DNA of 64,000 nt from assembly GCA_947476695.1 (NCBI GenBank), contig CANJRD010000001.1, positions 248,001 to 312,000 of the forward strand, written 5' to 3'. Positions within the stretch are counted from its first letter, which is position 1. Each line of letters opens with the position of its first letter. Below the pieces are notes generated by a model that was not told the DNA's origin, did no database searches, and was given only the letters and a program-made list of their open reading frames with translations. The translations under genes and the position numbers were made by a program. The stretch comes from Rhodospirillaceae bacterium. GTDB taxonomy: Bacteria; Pseudomonadota; Alphaproteobacteria; Rhodospirillales; Rhodospirillaceae. This document shows positions 49,706 through 61,195 of the stretch, piece by piece.

Positions 49706-50404
49706 GCCAAGCCCGTCCAGCCATTGATTGAAGCAGGCCGCGCCCTGCGTCTCCAATGCCGGACCGAAGCGGCGCGAATCCGCGCGCAGCTTGCGCACGT
49801 TCGTCCGCGACACGCCGATCTCGACCGCATGACCGACGAACCAGCTCTCCAGTTCATTGAGGCGCACTTCCGGATGGCACTGGAAGGCGAGCGTATTCTT
49901 GCCGTGCGAAAAGGCCTGATGCAGGCAGGTTTCGGTTCCGGCCAGCAGCACCGCGCCTTTCGGCAGATCGAACGTTTCGCCATGCCAATGGAACATGAAG
50001 GTGTGTTCGGCGGCGAGATACTTCACCGGCGAGGCCATGCCCGCGGCCGTGAGCAGCAATGGGCCCCAACCGACTTCCTTGGCGGGACCGGCATAGACGG
50101 CCGCACCCAATGCGCGCGCGATCATCTGGGCGCCGAGGCATATACCGAGTGTGGGTTTGTCGGCGGCGATGCGCTGGCGCAGCATCGCGATCTCGCGCGC
50201 GACAAACGGATAGTTCAGTTCGTCGTTGGCCGAGATCGGCCCGCCGAGAACCACCAGCAAGTCCGGCGCAAGAGGATCGACATGCGAAAGGTCGGCATCG
50301 GGGATGTCGAGATAGCTCTGCGTCCAGCCACGCTCCTTGAACAATTGCTCAAGCGTGCCTAAGCCCTCGAACGCCACGTGGCGCCACGCCTGCACCGAAG
50401 TCAT
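49697..50404 (-). CDS. class I glutamine amidotransferase-like protein
   Basis: The 235-residue protein has the triad of class I amidotransferases: Cys89 in LGICLGAQ, and His177 and Glu179 in FQCHPEVR. It stands alone without a synthetase domain, like the GMP-synthase-like or gamma-glutamyl hydrolase groups. The N-terminus (VAFEGLGTLEQLFKERGW) fits that group. The amide acceptor is unknown. Confidence 0.88.
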   Translation of the reverse strand: MTSVQAWRHVAFEGLGTLEQLFKERGWTQSYLDIPDADLSHVDPLAPDLLVVLGGPISANDELNYPFVAREIAMLRQRIAADKPTLGICLGAQMIARALGAAVYAGPAKEVGWGPLLLTAAGMASPVKYLAAEHTFMFHWHGETFDLPKGAVLLAGTETCLHQAFSHGKNTLAFQCHPEVRLNELESWFVGHAVEIGVSRTNVRKLRADSRRFGPALETQGAACFNQWLDGLGLK

Positions 50405-50494
50405 CGCGTTCCTTCAACCCCCAAAATACCCGCAGTGTGCGTAGCCCTTTGGCGGTGAAATTGCGACCCCAAAAGCGCAGGTCGTGGGCGATCC

Positions 50495-51040
50495 CTACCG
50501 TTCCCAGTGCAGCGTCGGAGGTTCGGCGAACGGCGTGAAGTCCGCGACGCCTTCGCGCTCGCGGTGATGGCGCAGCGCCCATTGCACGGCAGGGAACGCC
50601 AGATCGCTCCACGGAATTTCGTCCCAGCCGAACAGACCGACATCCTCGCTTTCCGTGCCGATCGAGAACGTGGGCGAAAGCATCTGCGCCCGATAGACCA
50701 TATAGACTTGGCCGATATGCGGCAGATTGTAGATGCCGAGCAGACGATCGACCGCGATGCGCGCGCCCGCTTCTTCCCATGTCTCGCGCACGGCGCCAGC
50801 GGCGACGGTTTCGCCCACTTCGAGGAACCCAGCGGGAATTGTCCAATAGCCTTTGCGCGGCTCGATGGCGCGCTTGGCCAGCAGAACGCGATCCTGCCAA
50901 GTCGCCACCGCGCCGACGACAATGCGCGGATTCGCATAGGCCACGAAATCGCACTCCGGACAGACGAGTCGCGGGCGATCGTCGCCGGCCGGAATCTTCT
51001 GGACGCGTGGACCTTTTTTCGGAGGTGCGGACGTGTTCAT
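50495..51040 (-). CDS. NUDIX hydrolase
   Basis: The 181-residue protein has a full Nudix box, GFLEVGETVAAGAVRETWEE followed by AG. A short N-terminal CPECDF may be half of a zinc ribbon; no second pair is seen. It resembles the NUDIX proteins grouped with NADH pyrophosphatases, but the substrate is not certain. ATG 51040 is used in preference to an upstream start that adds an Arg-rich leader. Confidence 0.88.
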   Translation of the reverse strand: MNTSAPPKKGPRVQKIPAGDDRPRLVCPECDFVAYANPRIVVGAVATWQDRVLLAKRAIEPRKGYWTIPAGFLEVGETVAAGAVRETWEEAGARIAVDRLLGIYNLPHIGQVYMVYRAQMLSPTFSIGTESEDVGLFGWDEIPWSDLAFPAVQWALRHHREREGVADFTPFAEPPTLHWER

Positions 51041-51115
51041 GACGCGCACTGTCGCGCGCGGGTCGGGCCGTCGCAAGACATACGAAGAAGCTTCGCGCCC
51101 AGAAGCGAGGCGCCT

Positions 51116-51331
51116 TTAGGCGAGGATGTCGAGATTGCGGCCGCGATTGGGATTGAGCGGCGGCGTCAACGAGGTGTTGATGCTGCGCAGGTTCGCGGCC
51201 GTATCGCTCATCTGGCTAACAACGGTGCGTTGTTCGGCGGTCTTCGACGCGGTTGCCGCAGTGCCGAGATCCTTCAACAGGTTCGCACGCTGGCGCGTGA
51301 CGAGCGCTTCAGGATCGAGCGATGTGTTCAT
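51116..51331 (-). CDS. 71-residue protein of unknown function
   Basis: The frame has strong G/C preference at the third codon position, like adjacent genes. The product looks helical and soluble (LVTRQRANLLKDLGTAA, VVSQMSDTAANLRSINTSL), with an Asn/Arg-rich end. No family is recognised. It lies between secA and the NUDIX gene on the same strand, 54 bases after the secA stop. Confidence 0.55.
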   Translation of the reverse strand: MNTSLDPEALVTRQRANLLKDLGTAATASKTAEQRTVVSQMSDTAANLRSINTSLTPPLNPNRGRNLDILA

Positions 51332-51385
51332 GGCCGAAGTCTACACCCGCTGGCGTGCCAGAGCCATCGCGCCGGCGCGTTTGCG

Positions 51386-54097
<2,712 letters not shown>

Positions 54098-54425
54098 CGA
54101 TACCTCTAAGCAGGGAAGGCGGTCGGGGTCGAAGCGCTTTTAAAGTTCGAAGCCCTTGGCCCAAGCCAAAAAGACCGCGGGATCGTCAGGCATCCGGGCG
54201 GACATCCGACGGGCGGTGCGGAACAGATAGAAGCCCGCGTTCGCGAAGTCAACGATACGGCCCGCCCATTCTCGAAGAAATCATTGGTGGGCTTGGATTT
54301 TTCGCACCTCTGCACATCGGGCGGACCCGTTGTTTTTAAAACCGCCACGCTTGTCGCGGAAGCGCAGCTATGCCATTGAGGCGCGGCATTTTTTCCACTC
54401 CCGGACATTCCAACACCCGAGTTCG
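54098..54425. other. 328-bp gene-free stretch between divergent secA and argJ
   Basis: Open frames here lack coding character and family resemblance. It contains the secA promoter and about 120 bases of secA leader. No clear argJ promoter is seen. Confidence 0.75.
54224..54252 (-). promoter_or_regulatory. probable secA promoter
   Basis: Read leftward: TTGACT (54252-54247), a 17-base spacer and TATCTG (54229-54224). The leader to the secA ATG would be about 120 bases, long enough for control of the leader as known for secM-secA in E. coli, though no upstream peptide is seen. Confidence 0.55.
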
Positions 54426-55664
54426 ATGATGGCCGCTCCTCCCGTCTCGCCGCTGGCGCCCAAGATGCTGCCGACCCTGCCGCCTATCCCGGGCGTGCGG
54501 TTCGCCGCCCATGCGGCCGGTATCCGTTACAAGGTGCGCTCCGACCTCATGGTTGCGGTCATGGACCCCGGCACCACCGCCGGCGGGGTGCTGACCCGCT
54601 CCCTCACGGCTTCGGCGCCGGTCGAGAGCTGCCGCGCCCATCTGAAATCGGGCAGCGGCCGGGTGCTGGTGGTCAATGCCGGCAACGCCAATACCTTCAC
54701 CGGCCGCCAGGGCGTGGCCGACGTCGAAGCCACGTGCAAGACGGCGGCGACGGTCTTCGGCTGCAAGCCAAGCGAAGTATTCGTGTCCTCCACCGGCACT
54801 ATCGGCGTGCCCTTGCCGGTGGAGAAAATCCTCGACTCCCTGCCGGTCGTGCGCGGCAAGCTCGCGGCCGACGCCTGGATGGAGGCCGCCAAAGCCATCA
54901 TGACCACCGACACCTTCCCGAAGGTGGCCACGCGCACGGCCACCATCGACGGCCTGTCGGTCACCATCAACGGGTTCTGCAAGGGCTCGGGCATGATCGC
55001 GCCGGACATGGCGACGATGCTGGCCTACGTCTTCACCGACGCGGCGCTGAGCGCCGAGGCGGTTCAAGCGCTGATCGCCGATGGCGCGAACAAAAGCTTC
55101 AACTGCCTGACGGTCGACAGCGACACCTCGACCTCGGACACACTGCTGATGTTCGCCACCGGCCAGGCGCGTCATCCGCAGATCACGGCCGCCAACGATC
55201 CCCGCCTCGCCGACTTCAAGGCCAAGCTTGACGATCTGCTGATCGAACTGGCCCAGCTGGTCGCGCGCGACGGCGAAGGCGCGACCAAGTTCGTCGAAGT
55301 GCGGGTGACGGGCGCGGAACACGATGCCGGCGCCAAGCGCATCGCCCTATCCATCGCCAATTCGCCGCTGGTGAAAACCGCCATTGCCGGCGAAGACGCC
55401 AACTGGGGCCGCATCGTGATGGCGGTCGGCAAGGCCGGTGAGCGCGCCGACCGCGACAAGCTGAAGATCGCCGTGGGCGGCACGCTGATCACTAACGACG
55501 GTGCGCCGGTGCCCAACTACGACGAGACCCCGGTGGTCGGGCACATGAAGGGCCAGGACATCGTGCTCGAGGTCGACGTCGGCATCGGCTCGGGCAAGGC
55601 GACCGTCTGGACCTGCGATCTCACCCACGGATACATCGACATCAATGGCAGCTACCGCACCTGA
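54426..55664 (+). CDS. argJ: bifunctional ornithine acetyltransferase / N-acetylglutamate synthase
   Basis: The 412-residue proenzyme has the autocleavage site in KGSGMIAPDMATMLA, where Thr197 becomes the nucleophile. VLVVNAGNANTFTG and NCLTVDSDTSTSDT are family motifs. It cycles the acetyl group between acetylornithine and glutamate in arginine synthesis. The ATG at 54426 is immediately followed by another; either may be used. An upstream frame extension has no family resemblance. The last 20 bases overlap mutT. Confidence 0.97.
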   Translation: MMAAPPVSPLAPKMLPTLPPIPGVRFAAHAAGIRYKVRSDLMVAVMDPGTTAGGVLTRSLTASAPVESCRAHLKSGSGRVLVVNAGNANTFTGRQGVADVEATCKTAATVFGCKPSEVFVSSTGTIGVPLPVEKILDSLPVVRGKLAADAWMEAAKAIMTTDTFPKVATRTATIDGLSVTINGFCKGSGMIAPDMATMLAYVFTDAALSAEAVQALIADGANKSFNCLTVDSDTSTSDTLLMFATGQARHPQITAANDPRLADFKAKLDDLLIELAQLVARDGEGATKFVEVRVTGAEHDAGAKRIALSIANSPLVKTAIAGEDANWGRIVMAVGKAGERADRDKLKIAVGGTLITNDGAPVPNYDETPVVGHMKGQDIVLEVDVGIGSGKATVWTCDLTHGYIDINGSYRT

Positions 55665-56121
55665 GGCGAGCGACGACGAATCCGGTTGCTGGTCTGCGGA
55701 CATTCCCGCGCCAAGTGCCGGACTTCGCATCGTGACTGTGGTCGCGGTCGCCTTGCTGGACGCCGATAACCGCGTGCTGCTGGCGCAGCGCCCCGCGGGC
55801 AAGCACCTCGCGGGCACCTGGGAATTCCCGGGCGGGAAGCTCGAGGACGGCGAGACCCCGGAAGCGGCGCTGATCCGCGAGTTGAAGGAAGAACTCGACA
55901 TCGATATCCGCGCCAGCTGTCTCGCGCCGCTGACCTTCGTGTCGCATAGCTACGAAAAGTTCCACCTGCTGATGCCGCTTTATATCTGCCGCACCTGGCG
56001 CGGCAAGGTGAACGCCCAGGAAGGCCAGAAGCTGGCCTGGGTGTCGTCGCAGCGCTTGCGCGACTATCCCATGCCGCCCGCCGACGAGCCGCTGATCCCG
56101 ATCCTGCAAGACTGGCTGTGA
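55645..56121 (+). CDS. mutT: MutT-type 8-oxo-dGTP diphosphatase
   Basis: The 158-residue NUDIX protein has the box GGKLEDGETPEAALIRELKE followed by EL, and a MutT-like start VVAVALLDADNRVLLAQRP. It should hydrolyse 8-oxo-dGTP to limit mutation. It overlaps the end of argJ by 20 bases, an arrangement common in alphaproteobacteria. The first 25 residues are a nonconserved acidic leader. Confidence 0.92.
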   Translation: MAATAPEASDDESGCWSADIPAPSAGLRIVTVVAVALLDADNRVLLAQRPAGKHLAGTWEFPGGKLEDGETPEAALIRELKEELDIDIRASCLAPLTFVSHSYEKFHLLMPLYICRTWRGKVNAQEGQKLAWVSSQRLRDYPMPPADEPLIPILQDWL

Positions 56122-56198
56122 GCCGCCGATGCGTGTGGCGGCCTCGGTCAGGCGCGTGACACTGGAGCGCGGGCGGCAGCTGCCGTAGTCTCCAGGTC

Positions 56199-56945
56199 AT
56201 GACCGAAGCCGCGCCCACCGCCGCGATCCTGATCATCGGCGACGAGATCCTGTCCGGCCGAACGCAGGACGCCAACGTGTCCTATATCGGACAACGCCTG
56301 AGCACGTTGGGGATTCGCCTGCAGGAATGCCGGATCGTGCCGGATGTGCCGGCGGCCATCGTCGGCGCGCTGAACGCCCTGCGCACCACATATACCTATG
56401 TGTTCACCACGGGCGGCATCGGCCCCACCCACGACGACATCACCACCGACTGCATCGCCTTGGCCTTCGAACGCCAGGTCGTGCGTCATCCCAAGGTTGT
56501 CGCGGCCATGACGGCCTATTTCGGCGACCGCCTGAACGACGCGCGCTTGCGCATGGCCAATGTGCCGGATGGCCCGGATGTAACGCTGATCGACAGCGCG
56601 CTGAGCATCGCGCCGGGCTATCGCATCGAGAATGTCTTCGTGCTCGCCGGCGTGCCGAGTGTGGCGCGCGAGATGTTCGAGTCCCTTGCCCCAACCCTGC
56701 AGCGCGGCGCCGCGGTGCATTCGCAAAGTGTCGACGGGGCGGTGCGCGAGGGCGACATCGCCGCCGTGCTGTCGCGCATCCAGACCGAGCACCCGCGCGT
56801 GACCATCGGCAGCTATCCGCAGGAGCGCAGCACCAGCATTGTCGCGCGCAGCACCGACAAGGCGGAGATCGCCGCCGTGGTGGCCAAGGTCGCGCAGATG
56901 ATGCGCGATATCGGCGCAGAGCCCGTTGTCGGGCCAGCGCCATGA
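56199..56945 (+). CDS. molybdopterin-binding / CinA N-terminal domain protein
   Basis: The 248-residue protein has the MoCF-type fold: AAILIIGDEILSGRTQDAN, VFTTGGIGPTHDDITTDCIA and VFVLAGVPSVAREMFE. It corresponds to the CinA N-terminal domain without the amidase domain. In full CinA that half hydrolyses ADP-ribose; the role of the single-domain form is uncertain. No clear ribosome site precedes the ATG. Its stop overlaps the next gene (ATGA). Confidence 0.9.
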   Translation: MTEAAPTAAILIIGDEILSGRTQDANVSYIGQRLSTLGIRLQECRIVPDVPAAIVGALNALRTTYTYVFTTGGIGPTHDDITTDCIALAFERQVVRHPKVVAAMTAYFGDRLNDARLRMANVPDGPDVTLIDSALSIAPGYRIENVFVLAGVPSVAREMFESLAPTLQRGAAVHSQSVDGAVREGDIAAVLSRIQTEHPRVTIGSYPQERSTSIVARSTDKAEIAAVVAKVAQMMRDIGAEPVVGPAP

Positions 56946-57748
56946 ATGCATTTCCGCGCCTGGACGCCGCCACGCGCCAGAAATTCATCGATGCCGATGC
57001 AGCGCTCGTCGGCAAGCCGCTGAACCCCGCTGAGAATTGCGTGCCCGCGCTGCAAGCCAACGCGCGGCACATGGCGTTGATGCTGCTCGACGATCCATCG
57101 CCGGCGCGCGCGCGCGAGGTGGCGGCTTTCGCCGAAAGCCTGATCGACGCGAGCCTTGCGGCCGCCGTGACGGAACCGATTGCCTGCGCCAAGGGCTGCG
57201 GCCATTGCTGTGTCACCTACGTCAGCTGCACATTCCCGGAAATCTTCCGTCTCGCGGAAGGTGTTCGCGGCCGCGCCGATGCCGAAGCGCGCGTGCGGGA
57301 CGCGTCGGCCCGCGCGCAGTCCATCCCCCAGGTGTACCGCGAGGTGAACCGCGTGATCTGCCCGATCCTGGTCGACAGCGCGTGCTCCGCCTACGCGCAT
57401 CGCCCGGTGGTGTGCCGCGCGGTGCTGTCGCTATCGCTGCCGAAGTGCCTGGCGATCTTCCGCGACGGTTTGCGGGTCGACTTCGCCCACGCCACCGGCA
57501 CCGAAGCGATTCGCGGCTATGCCGTGATCATGTTGCGCGCGGCCCTGATCGTCGCCGGTTTGCCGCATCAGAACTATGAGATGACCCACGCGCTTGATAT
57601 CGCGCTGAGAGACGAGACCGCCGAGGCGCGCTGGCTTGCCGGCGAGCCGGTGTTCGCGGGCGTCGCGGTCGACCGCGCCGACATCGCGGATTCGCATTTC
57701 TATCAATTGGCCGAGGCGCTGGCGTCCGTGGTGCGTCAGACGATCTGA
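56942..57748 (+). CDS. YkgJ-family cysteine-cluster protein
   Basis: The 268-residue protein has the zinc/iron-chelating cluster pattern CAKGCGHCCVTY with a further Cys in VSCTFPE, then CPILVDSACSAYAHRPVVCR and LPKCLAIF. The family's biochemical role is unknown. ATG 56942 overlaps the preceding stop, so the two are coupled. The 3' end overlaps the convergent PrpD-like gene by 13 bases. Confidence 0.88.
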   Translation: MNAFPRLDAATRQKFIDADAALVGKPLNPAENCVPALQANARHMALMLLDDPSPARAREVAAFAESLIDASLAAAVTEPIACAKGCGHCCVTYVSCTFPEIFRLAEGVRGRADAEARVRDASARAQSIPQVYREVNRVICPILVDSACSAYAHRPVVCRAVLSLSLPKCLAIFRDGLRVDFAHATGTEAIRGYAVIMLRAALIVAGLPHQNYEMTHALDIALRDETAEARWLAGEPVFAGVAVDRADIADSHFYQLAEALASVVRQTI

Positions 57749-59160
57749 AGGCTGCGCGAAAGCTCCCCGGCGTCTTTCAAGCCTTCCATCCCGCGACAGA
57801 GCGCCATGATGCGCTGCGCTTGCGCCGCCGGCACCACACCGTCCGCAAGTCCCAGGAACTTCCTGTCGATCTCGGCATCCGTCATGGGCGTGTTGGCGCT
57901 GCCGATGGCATGTGTGATGAACTGATGCCGCTTGGTACCGTCCTTGAGCGTGACGGTCATATCCACCTGATCGGCCGCGAGCGAGGACTCGACCACCGGG
58001 AAGACCTTAGCGCGCAAGGCCAGCACGCGCGGATCGTTGACGGCCGCGGCGCTGAATTCCTTTTCGCCCGCCGCGCCCACGATCAAGGCAACGGCTACGC
58101 CGTGATAGACGCTGAACTTGCTTTCCATGCCGTCGGTGGGCGTGGGACGGCCCGTCAGGATCATGGTGCGCGGATGCACCTTCAGGTCGATGCGTGCAAC
58201 GTCTTGCGCCTTCACGCCCGCCGCGCGCAGCTTCAATGCCGCATCCAGCGAAGGGTGCATCACCACGCCGCAGGGGAACGGCTTGTAAGCGTTGCGCAGG
58301 ATCTCGAAGCGCGTGCCAAGGCCCTCGGTGATCTGTGCATAGTCCTGCTTCGTGCTGACGATCGGCGCCCAGCCGTGCGGCGCTTCGATCATACGATCGG
58401 AGCTCTCGAAATTCTGCGCCGCCAGAAAAGCGGCCATCATGCCGTTAGCGGCGGCGCGCCCGGCGTTGAAGCTCTTGTTCATATAGCCGAGTGACTCTTG
58501 CAGGCCCACCGGCTGCGACGCGGCGATGCCCAGGGCCCAGCCGGTCTGGCGCGCATCGAGGCCGAGCAATCTTGCGGTGGCCGCCGCCGCGCCGAACACG
58601 CCGGCCGTGCCGGTGATGTGCCATCCAATGTCGTAATGCTCCGGACTGACGGCATTGCCGATGCGACACGACGTCTCGACGCCCAGCACCAGCGCGTTCA
58701 GCAGGTCAGCGCCGCCGATCGGCTTGTATTCGGACATCGCCAGCAACACGGGCACCACCGCCGTCGACGGGTGGATCACCGTGGGCAGATGCGTGTCGTC
58801 GAAATCGAGGACGTGGCCGGCGATGCCGTTCAGAAGCGCCGCGTTCATCGCATCGAGCCGCTCGCGCCGCGCGATCAATCCGGCTTGCGGTTTGCCGGCG
58901 AAGGGAATGACCGCGGCACAAGCGCGGTCCGTCGCGGTGTGGTGTGCGCCGCCCAGCGCGGTGGCGACCCAGTTCAGCAGCGTGCGCACAGCCTCACGGC
59001 GCACCGGCGGCGGCAAATCGTCGAAGCGCGCCTTGGCGAGGTATTCGGCCAGCGGTTTCGTCACCGTGGGGACGGTGCCCGGTTTTCCCTCTTGGGCCCA
59101 CGCCGTGTTCGCCATCATCAACCCCGGAAGTCCGCCAACGATCGTCCGCCGCGTCACCAT
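57736..59160 (-). CDS. MmgE/PrpD-family protein with probable Tat signal
   Basis: The 474-residue protein is MmgE/PrpD-like (FDDTHLPTVIHPSTAVVPVL, FGAAAATARLLGLDARQ, LKVHPRTMILTGRP). Members are usually cytoplasmic 2-methylcitrate dehydratases or related enzymes. Starting at ATG 59160, after GGAG, it opens MVTRRTIVGGLPGLMMANTA and then AWAQ: twin arginines, a hydrophobic run and a cleavage-like end, suggesting export by Tat. The substrate is unknown and no propionate genes are near. Confidence 0.87.
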   Translation of the reverse strand: MVTRRTIVGGLPGLMMANTAWAQEGKPGTVPTVTKPLAEYLAKARFDDLPPPVRREAVRTLLNWVATALGGAHHTATDRACAAVIPFAGKPQAGLIARRERLDAMNAALLNGIAGHVLDFDDTHLPTVIHPSTAVVPVLLAMSEYKPIGGADLLNALVLGVETSCRIGNAVSPEHYDIGWHITGTAGVFGAAAATARLLGLDARQTGWALGIAASQPVGLQESLGYMNKSFNAGRAAANGMMAAFLAAQNFESSDRMIEAPHGWAPIVSTKQDYAQITEGLGTRFEILRNAYKPFPCGVVMHPSLDAALKLRAAGVKAQDVARIDLKVHPRTMILTGRPTPTDGMESKFSVYHGVAVALIVGAAGEKEFSAAAVNDPRVLALRAKVFPVVESSLAADQVDMTVTLKDGTKRHQFITHAIGSANTPMTDAEIDRKFLGLADGVVPAAQAQRIMALCRGMEGLKDAGELSRSLQIV

Positions 59161-59196
59161 CTTTGCGCTCCGCTGCTGCGTCGCACAGAGCATAGC

Positions 59197-60078
59197 CTAA
59201 TCGCCGGTGTATCCGCAGGCCTTCAGGTCGGCCAGCATGTGCGCCGGCGGCGGCGCGGTCACCTTGATCGGCGGACGCGAGGGGCTGAGCGGCAGGGCAA
59301 TCGAACGGGAGTGCAGCTGCAGGGACCCGCGCGCGGGGTCGTAAGGCTGCGGTCCGTAGACCGGGTCGCCGACCACGGGGCAGCCGATCTCCGCGCAGTG
59401 CACGCGGATCTGGTGTGTGCGGCCGGTGTGTGGCTCGAGTTCGAGCCACGTGCGAACGCCGTTCGGCGTCTGCGCGGTGCCACGCACTTTGTAAGCGGTG
59501 ACGGCGTCCTGCCCATGAGGATGGACGACCATCTTCCAGCCCTTGCCCGGCGTTTCCTTGCGCAATTTATAGGTGATCAGGCCTTCCGGCTTTTTCGGCA
59601 CGCCCTCAACGATGGCCCAATAAACCTTCTTCGCCTTCCCGGCGGCGAACATCGCGCCGGTCTTGCGCAGGGCCTTGGGGTGACGGCCCAGCACCAGGCA
59701 GCCGGACGTATCGCGATCGAGACGATGCGCAAGCGACGGCGGGCGCGGCAGGCCGAATTTGAGCGCGTCGAACAGGTCTTCGAGGTTAGGGCCGCCGCCG
59801 GGACCTCCATGCACCGGGATGCCGGTAGGCTTGTTGATCACCAGCACCAAGGCATCGCGATACAGGACGCGGGTGAGCAGCTCCTCGCGCGACACGGCGA
59901 TCGAGGGCGTGCGCGGCGTCGATCGCGGCGGCGGACGGTCGCCGCGATCGCTGTGACGATGGCTGCCGCGATGGCCGTCGCGAGGACTTTCGCGTTGGCC
60001 ATCACGGGGCGGCTTGCCACGATGCCGTTTGGCTTTTGGTGGTCGAGATGCGGACATAGAGGCGTTGCTGCACGACAT
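59197..60078 (-). CDS. RluA-family RNA pseudouridine synthase
   Basis: The 293-residue protein has the catalytic aspartate in HRLDRDTSGCLVL. LELEPHTGRTHQIRVHCAEIG and VVGDPVYG are family motifs. The N-terminal 50 residues are Arg/His/Asp-rich and low in complexity (REQSPRDG-like repeats), probably disordered and RNA-binding. The start is uncertain: ATG 60078 and ATG 60057 are both possible and neither has a good ribosome site. The target RNA (tRNA or 23S rRNA) is not evident. Confidence 0.9.
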   Translation of the reverse strand: MSCSNASMSASRPPKAKRHRGKPPRDGQRESPRDGHRGSHRHSDRGDRPPPRSTPRTPSIAVSREELLTRVLYRDALVLVINKPTGIPVHGGPGGGPNLEDLFDALKFGLPRPPSLAHRLDRDTSGCLVLGRHPKALRKTGAMFAAGKAKKVYWAIVEGVPKKPEGLITYKLRKETPGKGWKMVVHPHGQDAVTAYKVRGTAQTPNGVRTWLELEPHTGRTHQIRVHCAEIGCPVVGDPVYGPQPYDPARGSLQLHSRSIALPLSPSRPPIKVTAPPPAHMLADLKACGYTGD

Positions 60079-60123
60079 CGCAAAGGTAATCAAGTTTTTC
60101 CGGCGATGCAGGCGCCTCGGGCC

Positions 60124-60153
60124 TGGACCAAGAGCCCGTCACATCGCTAGGTT
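60124..60153 (+). promoter_or_regulatory. possible promoter of the GT-like gene
   Basis: TGGACC (60124-60129), an 18-base spacer and TAGGTT (60148-60153) in a CGCTAGGTTG context. The surrounding 45 bases resemble those before tRNA-Leu (61146-61190). Confidence 0.35.
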
Positions 60154-60177
60154 GCCAGCGGACTTCAGGGATCCGGC

Positions 60178-61140
60178 ATGGACGTCTTCATAAAATCCTT
60201 CAACAGAATGTTCTGCTTGGCGCGCTGTTTGGCGACCGTTGAGAAGTATGTGGTCGGCGCGTCGCACATCGTCGTCCTGGACGACGGCACGCCGCGTGTT
60301 TTTCTCGATGTCGTTCAGAAGCGCTATCCCAACGTCGAGATCATCCAGCCGCCGCATGGCGAGAGGAAGACCGAACTCGTCGCAAATGGAATCTACAACG
60401 AGCGCTTTTCACCGGAAGAGTATGAGAAATGGGGGCTGATGAACCCCAGCGCGTTTTGGCGGGAAGAGATCGGAAAAAGCCAGAGCGAATACGTTTGTGT
60501 CTTGGAAGAGGACGTCTGGTTCGTTCGCCCCCTTGATCTGAACGCCGTGAAGCGGCGCCTTTCCGCGCACAACACTCTTATCTTTCACCTGTGGCTGCGA
60601 GCGATAACCGCGGCGGCGCGCCCTACCCTCACAAGCGTGAGGGCGGCCATCGACGATGGACTGACGGCGATCTACTTCGAGCCCCACATCAAGATGAATG
60701 TCGACCGGAGCCAAGTGTTCGTTCCGGCCCAAGCCATATACAAAAGGGACTACTTCACGAAGGCGTTCTCGGCGACCGACTATCGGTTCACCGTCAAATC
60801 GCAGTTTAATCTCGCCGTGGAGTACATCAACGCCCTGACGACCACGCCGACGTTTGCCTACGCCGAACACGATCTCGTCGTGCACGGCTTCACAACGACG
60901 TCGCGGAAAACAGAACTTACGGGCGAGGCTTTCGACCCGTTCCCCATGAACCGGGCCTTGAACCAGGCGATGCACGACGATCGTTTCGATTACTGCGCGG
61001 ATCTGCCGCGCGATTTCTCGGAAGCCCGGATTTTTGAGACGATTGAGCAGTATGTGTCGCGCGACAAAGCGGTCGAATGGCAGGCCTGGTATAAGAAATT
61101 CCAGGACTATTACCGAAGCCTGGGCGACGTCATCGGCTAG
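60178..61140 (+). CDS. putative GT-A-type glycosyltransferase
   Basis: The 320-residue protein opens MDVFIKSFNRMFCLARCLAT and HIVVLDDGTPRVF, like the nucleotide-binding strand of GT-A enzymes; CVLEEDVWFVRPLD could be the acidic metal site. No named family is clear to me and no membrane helix is present. It is less GC-rich in feel than the genes to its left (many AAA, TTT and TAT codons), which suggests acquisition. It marks the left edge of the accessory block next to tRNA-Leu. Confidence 0.65.
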   Translation: MDVFIKSFNRMFCLARCLATVEKYVVGASHIVVLDDGTPRVFLDVVQKRYPNVEIIQPPHGERKTELVANGIYNERFSPEEYEKWGLMNPSAFWREEIGKSQSEYVCVLEEDVWFVRPLDLNAVKRRLSAHNTLIFHLWLRAITAAARPTLTSVRAAIDDGLTAIYFEPHIKMNVDRSQVFVPAQAIYKRDYFTKAFSATDYRFTVKSQFNLAVEYINALTTTPTFAYAEHDLVVHGFTTTSRKTELTGEAFDPFPMNRALNQAMHDDRFDYCADLPRDFSEARIFETIEQYVSRDKAVEWQAWYKKFQDYYRSLGDVIG

Positions 61141-61154
61141 GCTTGCGTTCGGGC

Positions 61155-61183
61155 TGGCCCCAAGACGCCGACCTCGCTAGGTT
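61155..61183 (+). promoter_or_regulatory. possible tRNA-Leu promoter
   Basis: TGGCCC (61155-61160), a 17-base spacer and TAGGTT (61178-61183) precede the tRNA by 12 bases. The -35 box is poor, but the CGCTAGG box is shared with two other probable promoters here. Confidence 0.35.
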
Positions 61184-61195
61184 GGCGCCGCGCCT

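Noticed and set aside
54106-54408. A 100-codon leftward frame in the secA-argJ gap
   Set aside because: It covers the secA promoter, is Ser/Cys-rich and resembles no family.
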